Below, one piece after another: positions 47,900 through 59,450 of a stretch of DNA of 64,000 nucleotides. The DNA lies in assembly GCA_026419785.1 (NCBI GenBank), contig JAODTK010005559.1:62001-126000 (forward strand), written 5' to 3'. The DNA comes from Sclerodactyla briareus. Taxonomy: Eukaryota > Echinodermata > Holothuroidea > Dendrochirotida > Sclerodactylidae. Within the stretch, counting starts at the first letter, position 1; the number at the start of each line of letters is the position of its first letter. The translations under genes and the position numbers were made by a program. The notes below the pieces were generated by a model. It was not told where the DNA came from. It worked only from the letters and a program-made list of their open reading frames with translations, and did no database searches.

Positions 47900-48510
47900 C
47901 TTGGTTATATGTATGCTCCCCGTGATGACGATTGTTTTGGGGTCAGGTCAAAAGTCATTCGAGGTCAACAGAGATCGGAAAGTCTGTGTGTCTTGTAAAA
48001 CGAGTCGAACAATGTAAACATTGGCGTGTTCCTCTCTCATACATGGGGAGTATAAAAACCTATTGTTTTTCTACTGTAGATCGGGGTTATTTTTTGGTCG
48101 AAGATAAGGAAAGTTTGTAAAATCTGTTATTTGGACCACTTTTAGCTTCTAAACACGATAACTGGACTCCACCTGGATTGATTGACGCTAAAACCATGTG
48201 TATACCCAACGATGAGTAAAAAAACCCCACATTGTTCGAGGGTTAGGTCAAAGGTGATCTGCAATCACGAGATGGAAAAGACTGACAATTTTGTAAACAC
48301 GATGGTTCAGAATGCTTAAGCGATCCAGTGGGAATTTGTGTGTTATGGCTTCTATGAAGTGTACTGGACCCTTTTATTTATTGGTGTGGCTGATTCGTCA
48401 TTTTCCATCATAAATGTGAGCAATTTATATTTTGGCCAATTAACGGTTAAACAGGATAACTCAACTTCCAACTAGATGGACGAGCTTATCCTTAATAGTT
48501 GCTCCTATGT
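47900..48510. repeat. AGGTCA-type tandem interspersed repeat
   Basis: Phrases recur in the same order: GGGGTCAGGTCAAAAGTCATT (first 20 bases) at about 47940 and GGTTAGGTCAAAGGTGAT at about 48240; AAACACGATAACTGGACTC at about 48152, AAACACGATGGTTCAG at about 48295 and AAACAGGATAACTCAAC at about 48451. The copies are diverged, spacing 150-300 bp. The family resembles the repeat at 34899-35208 in style. Confidence 0.5.
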
Positions 48511-49365
48511 AGTGAGAGGAAACAAAAAGGTGTACGTTGCTATATTGTACAGGAAGGAACACCGTGTTTTGGGGTTCCTTCTTTCCCCCGCATCGAGCCG
48601 TAAAGGTCAGACAATACCAAGCAAGGTATTTTGCAGCTGCAAATGTTCATCACGTGTACATTAGGCATGTAGGTTGCAGATAAACGAGGAGGAAGTGTAT
48701 TGTACTTGGGGCAAGTTTTTAAAGTCAGGCAAACTTGAAAACAATTAGCTTCTGAATTGATGTGCTAGTCGCCAAAAAAATTATATTCAAGAAAATTGAA
48801 GCAAAATTTGGGTTGTTACACATGAGACGAGGAATCACCAATACATATTGTGTTGTGGTTATACTAAGCTTACTAATATAACGACACAAGTTCTGTAATA
48901 ATGATCGATATAACCTTTTACAAATCAGATTTCTCATGTATATAAATACCTCGAGAAGGAAACAAACATGCACATACCTCCCAATAAACATTTTCCAAAA
49001 GTCTTTGGGGACGAACAGGTCCTTTATGCGAGAGACTTTTTTACCCAACAGGTTTTTGTTGTTGTTGTTATATCATAAGTGAATTGGTGAATCCTTCCGT
49101 TATCAGTTCATAATTAGTCCATCCGGTTTTGTGTCCTAAAACTGCTGCATTTGGCCGTAGCTACCAAGTCGTTCGCGTTTTTCTTGCTTACACTTGGAAG
49201 GTCGGGCGAGGTACACTGCGAGGAGACCACCCCCCTTTGTCGCCGACCGTTTTGGCACTGCAAGGGGTAACCAATGTGTTCTTAGAAAATAATATTGCGT
49301 TTGTATGTGTTAATGTTCGGTAGGCCAGAAACATTGATGAACACTCAATCCATGCTTATGTTTGC
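48511..49365. other. No recognisable feature
   Basis: A 107-codon minus-strand ORF (48725-49048) is hydrophobic and unrecognised. Nothing else seen. Confidence 0.4.
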
Positions 49366-49442
49366 TGATGGCTTACCGGGATTCGAACCCGGATTCGATT
49401 GCTTACGCTGCCAGCGGCCCTACCAAGGGCTATGAAGCCAAT
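49150..49442 (-). mobile_element. tRNA-derived SINE candidate
   Basis: The minus strand from 49442 reads TGGCTTCATAGCCCTTGGTAG (first 20 shown by A-box-like TAGCCCTTGGTAGGGC), then GCTGGCAGCG, and a perfect TPsiC arm CCGGGTTCGAATCCCGG, then TAAGCCA. The last segment pairs with TGGCTT at the start, as an acceptor stem would. The D stem (GCCC/GGGC) pairs but the anticodon arm does not form properly. This fits a SINE head better than a working tRNA gene. The downstream limit is a guess. Confidence 0.5.
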
Positions 49443-51485
49443 TAGTGGGCTGGCACCCCGAGGAACATATGATACTGTCCCCGTAGGACCTGCATCTATT
49501 GGTACTAAAATTGGCGGCCCAGGAGGAATGTTATAAAAATATGATCTCTGGAGGGGGATGGCATCAACAATAGAAACTAGCATGTTCAAATATAAATGCA
49601 GATCCCACGGTGAAAGGTATCATGTCTCGGCTTCGAGACCTCCAGTTGGTTTCTAGCTCAAAACGGTAGCGCTGGTACGTAAAAAGTACGGTCCACGGTT
49701 CCAATCCAGGTGGAGTCATGAGCTTTTTTTAATCACTTCCAGGTTCCGACCTTCCCGCCTCTCTCTGCTATTATATATACATATATAATACCATATTTAC
49801 ACGTAAACCCGTGTTATGCATACAATTATAGTAGGTTCACTCTCTATTGCAACTCATTATGCAAATACTGAAAAAAATGCTGACCGAACGACTGTGTAGC
49901 TCTAGGCATCCGTTATTCTCTGCAATAAAGGCAGTGGTCAGAGTAACCGAAAACAATCAAAAGGTACTCGTTTTGTAATTTGAAAGAGATGATTTTGCAA
50001 ACATAGAAAAACGACCTTCCGGTATTGGATGCTCGGGATCTTTTCAGAGACCTGTATCTCCAGAGGAGATTTATTTCTTCCTTGATGTGAGGTGGGGGGG
50101 GGGGTGGGGGGTTGTAGAATGGGGATGAAACATGCCGAAAACATTTCGAATCAAATTTGCGCCTAAAAAGCTACTTGCCTTTGTCGTTGAAGTAAGGAGA
50201 AAGGTCTTTGAGAACAATATTTGAAAAATAAATTGGATACATGCTGTGAAAACATTCATCGTAGGATTCGCGTATAATTGGAACAGGCTCCTGCATATTC
50301 ACGTTTCACTGCTCCAATGTTATTTGTGTAGGGCAACGGCAACATTGATCTTGTGTAGACTTTACACTTCATCCTTTCGATGGATATTCCGCATGACGAA
50401 ACATTTCGAACTGGGAGAGACACGTTTGCGTTCCATTAATCAAGTATACTTATGGTCAGAAACACCTTTTATACAATGAAGAGCAAAAGAGCCTATAAGG
50501 CTATATCCACTTTCTGGCCGAACGCAGGTTTGAGATACGATACGTGCATCGACGATTGTCCCAATTATATGCAGCCTCTTTTCGAAAAATCATTCGTAAA
50601 GTGAATTAATATTTGTAGCAAGTTTTACCGCCACAGTCCTATTGAGGTAACTGTGTAGCCTAAGCTGTTAAGCTAGCATTGTAATATGTGAAATTTTTAG
50701 TGACACAACTTCTCATAAAGAACCACTTAGACCTTAAATCCAATGGTATCCTCAACAGATCATCTTTAAACTGCACAGGTGAAACGAGAACCTGTCACAA
50801 CCCACAACAAGAATGTGGCTATCTAGCATGTTCTCTTGGTTGAGATATTTATTTCACTAAAATGAATTCACCCTAACTAATGCGTCACCAGAGTACGATG
50901 GCAAAGGTCGCTATTTTGGCATCATTGTACAGAACAATATTAGGTGATATTCCATAAATGAATTATTTTTTCATACTCGTGAACGAATTTTGGTAGTTTT
51001 CAATAAGATCCCGTTGTTAGTTCTCATGTCACTAGTAGTCATGTAAGTAGTAGTAGGTTGAGCCTGTCTATCGGACCTGGCTCAGTGATCAACCTCCGCC
51101 ACGTATCACGGATCTTGTGCAAGGTTTATTGCTTCTCAAAACTGTTGATGTTAATGTATCTAAAATGCGATTTGATTTTTCCGACAAGGTTGTCACGGGT
51201 CCCCATTGGACCATCTAGTTTTGTTCTCAATGCTTCACCTCAGAGCGATCTTCGCTGGAGCTTCCTTCTTGAGTCTCGCGACTGACAATCTCAATCTTCT
51301 ATGTTGGCTACTAACTGAATGACCAAGGGATTTTGGTTGGTCACATCGTAGAGTTCATCGTTTGGTATCGCAATTGTTTATTGGTCCATCTGAATTTTCA
51401 GAACATCTCGTTGAGCTTTTCTCGTTGAGTGCGTTTAGGGTGAAACTACTTAGAATGATTTTGTGATCATTGTTGTATGTAAACG
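49443..51485. other. Unannotated stretch
   Basis: A second, weaker tRNA-like text is at 49645-49720. A G11 run lies at 50094-50104. ORFs at 50246-50479 and 51058-51285 are unrecognised. The minus strand of 51060-51290 contains an ordinary-looking peptide text that might belong to the decayed LINE further up, but no motif proves it. Confidence 0.4.
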
Positions 51486-52275
51486 CAGGTGCGTACATGC
51501 GATTCACCATATCCTCAATCTGAGGAGCTCCTCTGCTGATTTAGTGAGCTCGCACTTCCATGCTCACTATAGCTCCTATTGTATTTGCTAGTCGCAATTT
51601 ATGTGTACAAAATGCGATGATTCTTTAGTCATAGTTAATTCATTCGAATAGCAGTTTGGCATCGATGAATTATTTGATCCTGCCAAATATTGCTGTTTTT
51701 ATGTGTAGAGAGGTGCAAAGTAGTCTAGACTGCGTATGGGGTGAAATCCTGCAAGTACCTGTAAGTGGAAAATTCCTTCATTTTGGGGCGGCGTAATGGG
51801 GTACTTTTTTCCTAGGTAAGTGAACCCTTCCAGGCATGCGTATGTTTAGGCACTTGAGTATTTTTATTTTTGGCATTTGGAGGGGGGGCTCGGTCTGTTA
51901 CTTGGTGCTGGGTGAAAATTCCTGTTGCCGGTTGTACGTTGGGCTCAGGTGGAAAAATTCCTCCTCAAAGCCCAGTCATAGCCCGGGTTTGTTGGTTTTT
52001 TGCCGCTAACATAGTCCATTGTCACAGAGTCACATTGTTGGTGAATTTTTTGTACGTTTCATTAGGAAGTGTGCACGAAGCAAAGACACTAAACATTATA
52101 TGAGGACAGAAAACGTTTTGTTAAAGTGAGGAGAGGTAACGCAGGGCGTACACGGGATTCCCATATCCTAGATCCTGAGGAGCTCATTCTGCTGAGTTAG
52201 TGAGTCCGCAGCTCCATGCTCCACTATAGCTCGTATTGTAGTTGCTAGTCCTATTGTATTTGTCTCTCTTATTGT
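51486..52275. repeat. Direct repeat pair, about 650 bp apart
   Basis: 51486-51600 and 52139-52260 share GCGTACAYGBGATTC, CATATCCT, CTGAGGAGCTC, CTGCTGA, TTAGTGAG, CTCCATGCTC, ACTATAGCTC, TATTGTA and TTGCTAGTC in order, with many small differences. Confidence 0.65.
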
Positions 52276-53199
52276 TAGCTTACCTGGCCCAGGTATTGTT
52301 GTCCCGAGGGATTTAGTATTGCTCTGTTGTGGTTTAGTTTACTAGGTCAGTGGGTCTTCACTAGCTGTAAGGTTATGCATCTAGGATTCGGTCTAGTGAA
52401 GATGTCATACTTCTATTGTTGGCATGGAGCCTTCGATTATATGGTTAGTGTTTTACTGTTCTGCTACATGTCATTGTACTTGTCGGTCTTGCCTATTGAC
52501 GTAGGCCTGCCTGTATGTAAGGTTGTGCACAGGACAGCAACAGATTGATTCAGAATATTGGACAGAGCGTTCTTACAGCCGCGACATAAGATTGGGATAT
52601 TGAACAGACAGACATCACATTGGTAGAGTTCAGTGGTATTCCAGTGCAGTGTTAAGCATGGCAAGGTTTTAAACTGGGACTAGGCAATTCTAGCCCTGAA
52701 GTTTCAGTTACCTCTCAGTCTGAGTCCTGCTCATTTTACTGTATCTGTTTTACTGCACAATTTACACCCATACCTCCCAAACAGTTGTGACATAACCTCG
52801 GAACATTACGTTGTATCAGCAACTTGTTTTATTGTTTCACTTATATGCCAAGTCCGTATGGCTCTCAAGCTATTAGTTTTAACTTTATAAGCAGGAAGTG
52901 GTATCATATTTGGTCTACATACCAGTCAATTACTTTACAAGACTACACCTGTACACTTCTCTCCTAGCCTTTACTGTGTAACGTTAATTCTTGCATTCTG
53001 GCCAATTATATCAATACCGTTGGGCCAAGGACTCCACCCTGCTGGCCGGATCGCTACCGTTAAGTACCACTGTTACAATATGGAGGCCATTGTATGCTCG
53101 AGCGTCGGTGTTAATAGATCTGAAGTTTAATGGGACTATGATAGAGTTCATTTGTATTGGTTTTACATGTGGTATATTTTCCGATATGTTTTTGGATGG
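52276..53199. other. No clear feature; may include decayed LINE sequence
   Basis: This lies downstream, on the minus strand, of the LINE endonuclease below. Reverse transcriptase motifs were not found. A minus-strand text with RSINTDARAYNG at about 53110 vaguely recalls the endonuclease end (VRxYRGAD) but is not certain. Confidence 0.3.
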
Positions 53200-53740
53200 A
53201 GGGGATTGAATGAGCCGACTTTCGCGTTAAAATCGCCATATTACATTCTTTTTGATTATTGTTTTCACTAGATTTTCTGGATTGTGGTAGAAATTTTCTG
53301 TTTCCTCAGGCTTCTTGAGAGTTAACACCGCTTGGGCATATGCAATTAATACTATTAAAGGTGGACTTATTTTGGACTTATATTTTTGCTATAAACGGTC
53401 AATAAGCAAGCGATCTCGATATGGTTTTGAAAGTACAATCAATTCCTCTCTTAACAAAAGAACCTACGCGTGATAGGAATTTATGAAGGCACTTTGAAAG
53501 TATATGAAATTGATGGGTCTGACCTCTCTGCTTAGCAGCTTGATATCGTCTGGACATCTTATCTTTGTTTCCTGTACGGCGGGTGATATCTAGATTATAT
53601 CTCGTGAGGTCTTCAATAAGTTCTAGTTGTTTGTCTTCTTTGGTAATTCCACGACAGATTAAAGTGCAATTTTAAAATTGTGTACGTTGTTCCGCCTTCC
53701 ATTTACGTCACTGGTTGGTAAAAATACATGTTCTGCATTG
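53200..53740 (-). mobile_element. Decayed LINE, endonuclease N-terminal half
   Basis: On the minus strand at about 53640 the text CTLICRGITKEDKQLELIED, then LTRYNLDIT, matches the start of LINE apurinic endonucleases (TxNxRGL..KxxEL...L.xYxLDIxGxQET). Further on, at about 53350, SPPLIVLIAYAQAV and KKPEETENFYHNPENLVKTI match the segment before the GDFNAK motif. Frameshifts separate the pieces and the catalytic Glu and Asn motifs are lost. This is a different LINE lineage from the others here. Confidence 0.7.
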
Positions 53741-55117
53741 ACTTGGTATAACACAGGGTCCCCGGCTACTCTGGTGACGTCACATGGTACATTACGCAAT
53801 AGCAGAGTTGTCTCCTTTTCACACACTCGAATCGGTCTGAAATTCGTTCTGATTCGTTGCCTAATATACTATATATACAGACACCCAAATAGCAGAAGCT
53901 ATTTTAACATGACCATTGTCACATCAATGTTTGAATATGCACCGTAATAATTCCACATAAACAGACACATATAAACATCGCGAAAATAAGTGGTTTTGTG
54001 CTAATTAGCCAATAAGCTGATCAGCTAGTACAATCATCAATTGGTACATATCAGAAGGTTCGATTACTACTAAAAAATATATTTTTTTGGAATGCTCGCG
54101 AATTCGGCCTCGGAAAGTATATATCCCGCTTGATACAAATACTTCGTTGCCTTATCAGGGTGCCTGGAGTGTCCCTTGTGAGACAATCTGATGCAAAAAA
54201 TGCTTATAACCTCGTTTTTTGCGAATTGCTAATTACTAAATCAAAAATAATCATAGACATCTCGAAAATTAACTAGGCAGTAGTTAGCCTGTTCTGCCAT
54301 GGTTATCCAACAAAATGTGTGGTCGTTTACCATCTATGAGAACATTTATGACGGGTTTAAATGTTTTTTTCCTTGTTTTTTCTTCACAATATTCAAAATT
54401 AACAGAAATGCTCGTAAGCCTTTTTGCATCTGCGCGCTTCAAATTATCCTTGGCAAACTGAGAATCGGGTCGATAGTAAAAAACGGATTGTAATATTTTT
54501 CTTAATATTTTTAAGTGCAGCAAAGATAACGTCGTCTAACGGTTGTCCAATTCTTGAAGATCTTTTCAATCTACTCTTACAAAGAGTTTGGCCCATCGAC
54601 ACAATGATTGAATAAACGGTTTATACACTTTTCACGTCGTTTGTAAGGCAGATAAACCCGAACGGAACGACAAACGAACACACTGATTGTATAAAGACAA
54701 CTCGAATTATTGAACTCGTGGGAATATATGTCCGACTCGAAATTCGAATCACGTGTCAAATTTCGATTTGATTTGTGTTACGCTTGTCTTTTCCCATTAT
54801 ATTGCATTACATTGCAATACAATAATATTTCCTAACCATTATATTCAGATTCAACATTGCTGATTTATATTTTTTTAAATATGAAAAAAATAAAAAAGAA
54901 CACTCCAAATTAGAGTTTCCCTAAAATACTAGACAGTTAAAACATCAATGAAATGTTTTTTCAACTTAATATTTTTGACAGCTTCGAGTCATGGCTAATG
55001 CACCTACGTGTCTCCAGACAGCGTGTGCACTGGGCACTTAACGGATAACGAAGAATATGAAGACTTGTGTGAACGCAATTTCCTGCAGAACATTTCTCCA
55101 GTTTCAGCTGTGATGTT
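53741..55117. other. AT-rich stretch, nothing recognised
   Basis: Short ORFs on both strands (for example 54284-54523 minus and 54299-54493 plus) overlap; no domain seen. Confidence 0.45.
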
Positions 55118-55418
55118 TTAGGATTAGAGGATTTCCGGCCTTAAAATTTCTCTTCAATAGAAGCGTGTCTTAATGCCTCAACTGTTGTCATATTGGCAAT
55201 TCCACGGGGTTGAATTAGGTGGAAAGTTTGACAACAAAAGCAACATTGACTGTCGTGGAGGCGGTCTTAGGATTAGAAGATTTCCGGCCTTAAAAAATTC
55301 TCTTCAATAGAAGCGTGTCTTAATGCCTCACGTGTAGTCAATCGGTAATTCCACGGGGTTGAATTAGGTGGAAAGTTTGACAACAGAGCAACACTGACCT
55401 GTCGCGAAGGGGGTCTCT
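55118..55418. repeat. Two-copy tandem duplication, period 149 bp
   Basis: Copies start at GGATTAGAGG (55121) and GGATTAGAAG (55270). Both run through TTTCCGGCCTTAAAA, TCTTCAATAGAAGCGTGTC, TTAATGCCTCA, AATTCCACGGGGTTGAATT and AGGTGGAAAGTTTGACAAC. Identity by eye is above 90% with single-base indels, so the duplication is fairly recent. Confidence 0.92.
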
Positions 55419-56559
55419 GTATTGGTGTAATGTAAGCTTATATGGAATTTTTATTCCTGGAGTATGGGGTGGCGTGTCGTGCTTACAAAACACCGTCGTC
55501 CTAGGGGAAGGGTCTAAGGCGCCCCTCCTCCTTGTTGAATTGTTAAATTAGATTCATTAATTTAGGCAGTGTGAGATTCCCACAGTAACCACATAAGAGC
55601 ACGAATCCATAGAAACAGCTGTAAACATAGATCTAAGCGCGAACAACACCTGTTGCTTTTTCTCCAGCTCGAATCGAAAAAAAATGAAGCCAGTTTTACA
55701 GATAACTATGACTTACCTACCTGCCTAATAGATTTAACACTTCTCCGCCTAACTTGGCTAACAAAAGCGTTAGATAGGACTGATGGCCACTGTATATCAG
55801 TCCCCCATTTCGGAACGAGGAAGGAGGGTACAGGAGCAGAGGAACGGCGTCTATTCAAACATTACATGAAAATGCTCAGAAGAGTTCGTCTTGACGATTA
55901 AGTGAAGGGTATTGTTCCTATGTTGTTTCTTCAACGAAAGTAAATGGAGATTTACTCAATAAATGGGTCTTGAGTGCTGACTATAGGGATGCCTGTGTCA
56001 CAAGCATAATGCTTCAATATAAAATTAACCCCAGTACACGGTGCATACCCGCAATTCCCGGCAACGGATCCTATACTTTAATTTTTGTTTCATTTCCGGT
56101 TCAGGCAGATTCTATCAGACTTCGAAGTTTATTATCATGTCAGGCCCGATGCCCTAAAGCGGTTTGTGTTTGTTCATCGCTAAGCGCGTGAATATTTGTC
56201 GGCTCCGTCGCCTATATGACACGAGAAGGCCTAATTAAATCAGGGCGAAAAACATGACCGATGGGGACTTTCTTGTTGAGCTTGCTGAGAGCGAATACCA
56301 CTCGGTTTCGTCGGTCCGGGATCTGAGAAGAATGATAATGCTGCAGGTTTAAACAGGAAATGTAAAGTGAATGATGGACATGGTGGTAATGATTTTATTG
56401 TTTGAGTAGCCATACCGTCTGTAGCACTGGTGAAAAGAGCCTGCAATAGGAGAGTCTCACAAGAGTGAAAGGAACGCGGTGTAAGACGACTAAGACCATG
56501 GCAAGACCATGGTCGGAGAAAACCTGATAAGGGCCGAGCTCAGAGGACAAGTTACGTCA
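55419..56559. other. No recognisable feature
   Basis: ORFs at 55653-55901 and 55970-56191 carry no domain that I know. Confidence 0.4.
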
Positions 56560-56800
56560 GACAAGACTTCGGTGTTCACGGCATGTGAGGCGCCAAAAGT
56601 GGACTTATTTGGGAGGAGAGTGATGGAGTTCGAGGGAAGGAGGAGGCAAGCGGAAGACAAAGGAGGAAGTGGAGAGACTGTGTAAAGAGGGGATGGCAGT
56701 TGCTGGAGTAAACGGAGGAGGAATAGGGACAGAATTGCACGGAGGGCAGCCACCCGCACCGCGACGTACCAGATATGAGATTAGAGCCCGAAGAAGACAG
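56560..56800 (+). mobile_element. LINE reverse transcriptase C-terminal tail
   Basis: In the plus frames, the sequence from about 56640 reads QRRKWRDCVKRG, then DGSC or, one frame over, MAVAGVNGGG, then DRIARRAATRTATY. This matches the C-terminal signature of many invertebrate LINE proteins (GRPKxRWxDCVxEDMxAxGV..EDAxDRxxWRRAIRTxDP). A frameshift lies within about 30 bp. Upstream parts were not found, as expected for a 5'-truncated copy. Confidence 0.65.
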
Positions 56801-58429
56801 CAGCATAGCGGAAATCGCACATTGATGCTGTCACAACGGAATTCATCTATATGTGCAATTCGTATTGATTACGGAATATTGTCACCACGGATTACGATTT
56901 TAATTAACTATTTGAATAATACACCGGGGCGGTTTTGTAAGTGGCGTCAACTCGAGGGGAAAAAGCTAACGAACCCTTCTCTAGTCTTAGCAAATCTATC
57001 TTATCTGGTGTTTTTTCTGGCTGATGCATGGACTTTCTCGGTTTTCCAGGTGCAGCTCTTCATGTGACACTGGCAATGCCAGTGGTTAGGAATGGAAATT
57101 CGTGTACCATCTTATAATATGACTCCGCAGTTTGGCCCAAAAGCCCTGAAGTACCAAACCTTCAGCCTAACCTCTAACTTAACACTCCAACCTATATTGA
57201 CATCCACGTAAATCCCTGCAACTAAAACCTGGTTCAACGCTGACTCTGTAACATGGGAATCATGCCAACCGGTGAACATAATTCCATATTGCAAGTTTGT
57301 CGCAAACCTGTTTTAGCGGAATTCAAGGACTGGATACGTGCGTGCAGCGCAACCCTTCATTTATTCTGCTAGGAAAATAATGCCAGAAGCGGTTGTGTCT
57401 GCTCACTATTGTCTCCAGCTTGTCGCTTTCGACCTTAGTGAGCTTGATTAAATCAAAGAGAATGAACGGTGAATTAAAATCGGGCCACGCTTGTATTCTT
57501 GCATTAAACCTTTTGCCTTTTTTTGCATGCCTGAATCAGCAAGAGTACATCTTACTTAACCAAGAAGACGAATCTGTAGTCGGCAGAGTCACAGGGTTCA
57601 CACTACTATGGGAAAAAAGGAAAACGTTGCCCCTCGTTGGTCTGAATTAAATGGACAGGAGTAAGAAATATGCAATTTTGAAAGAGAAAGAGGAAGCTAA
57701 CCCAAAATATTGCGACAGAATTGTTTTACTTGAATGCACTGCGGATCTCCATGATATAGCAAACCTCAACAGAAACCCGTTTTGAAAATAATTGTGCATT
57801 TTACCTTGTCTGTTGGGGTAATTTAGATATTTCCAGTCGGTGAGGAATATGTGCAATTACACACCAAAACTGCCTCACATTACGCATCACAATTCCCTCG
57901 TGGTACAACGAGGATCTTCACATAGTGGAGCCACAGAAGCGCGAGCGAATCAAGGAGCGACCCCGACTGAGGGTTCATCGACACCTACTTCATAGTAGTG
58001 CAAGGAGTACGCTGTGGCTCTTGAGCAAGTAAAAAAAAAAAAACGTTATTATTACCGTGAGCAAGTTGCTGGTTGTGACACCAAAGCTCTGTTTGCCCTG
58101 ATCAATACGGAACGGAAATGGCTGATAACAACGCGCAGCAGTTCCTGATACCATCCTGTTACCATCGGTGCCTCCAAGCAATTCTTCCTTGAGTTATCTT
58201 ATCGGTCGACCCTCGACAAGCCGGAAAATGTGTCCTCCTGCTACATAGATACCTCTGATCAGGTTGTATAAAAATCAACATTAAGTGAACTACAATCGAT
58301 GACTAAACAGGATGAGTGTTGTTATCCCATGATTGCAAGTCATCTCCTTGTGACTCCATACCCTCTTGGCTTTTCAAGTCTTGCCAAACATCATGGTTAC
58401 CTGTTGTGACGAGGATGGGTAATCAGTCC
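56801..58429. other. No recognisable feature
   Basis: Contains an A13 run (58031-58043). A plus-strand ORF (57393-57650) is unrecognised. Confidence 0.4.
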
Positions 58430-59450
58430 CTGCGCACAGGGGGTTTACCACATTTAGGCATGATATGATCGCCCCACTTCTCAAGGAAGCCTGGTATAGA
58501 TCTAAGTATGCTGCGCATTTATCGTCTCTTATCGAACCTCCGTATGTCTCAATGTGCATTGCGAGAGTTGCGTTGAGTCGGCTACATACTTACCTCCGAA
58601 CTTACAAACTCAATGATGAGTTTCAAACTGCCTACGACCACATCATTCCACAGTAGGAACCAGGTATTTTGCGTCAACAACGACGTTTCTCAGCAGCTAG
58701 AACGTGGTCGTCAAGTTGTACTTCTATTGATCGACTTGAGTGCGGCGTTTGAGACGGTGGACCATGCTGTATTTTCGTAAACCGTCATGCTCTGTAATGG
58801 CATCGGCGGAGGAGGTCTGAAATAGGTTGATTCCTACCTACTGGTACACAAGCTGTCCAGCTAGGTGATATATATCTGCTGAATATGCACTGGAGTGGGG
58901 TGTGTACTGGGTACAACATATTCAGTTGTACACGGGTTGCTCGACGATCTGTTTTCCAGCAACATGAAATCTTTCAAACGTGCAATTCTGATGACAGCCA
59001 GTTTTATTATGTTTTCATATCAAATGGTTGATGCATATCTGCTGACAGTGTTGCGTGTGGCAAACAAGCTACAAAACCTAATGATAACAAAACCGAGGTG
59101 TGCACTTCCCTTCTCGCTTTGGCCGCGCGAAGCTTTCCTGTGGGCACTGTTGGGTAAATACTAGCATTGATACCCGGCACAAACACAATCTTTTGGAGGC
59201 TATTTAGTAGATATAGCCAATCTGATCCTCGTCAAGCATATTCGTCAAGCGTTCGTAGGGCCATGTATAATATCCGTTACATTGACCTCATAAGGAAGTA
59301 TTTGACAGGAACTCCTTGCCTGAAGGCTATTCATGCATTTGCCACCTCAAAGCCGATTGCTATAAAGGTGTATCGTATCGGTCTACCAGCTTGCAGACTG
59401 CAACGCATTACTGAAATAACAGGCTTGCCCGTCTGGGTCTAGGATTAGGG
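58430..59450 (+). mobile_element. Decayed LINE, reverse transcriptase (CR1/L2-like)
   Basis: Plus strand. IAPLLKEAW, LIEPPYVSMCIARVALSRLH, LNDEFQTAY, VNNDVSQQLERGRQ and VVLLLIDLSAAFETVDHAVF follow the standard order, with the motif A Asp near 58733. Motif C was not located. After a damaged stretch the C-terminal part resumes at about 59245 with RAMYNIRYIDLIRKYLTG, AIHAFATSK and GLPACRLQRI, matching the ..HAFVTSRLDYCNSLL.GLP..QLxRLQ.. tail. Several frameshifts and internal deletions make it non-functional. Confidence 0.87.

Noticed and set aside
49645-49720. tRNA-like text with TAGCTCAAAACGGTAG and GGTTCCAATCC
   Set aside because: A- and B-box-like words are present, but the acceptor ends do not pair and the T arm is irregular; too weak even for a SINE call.
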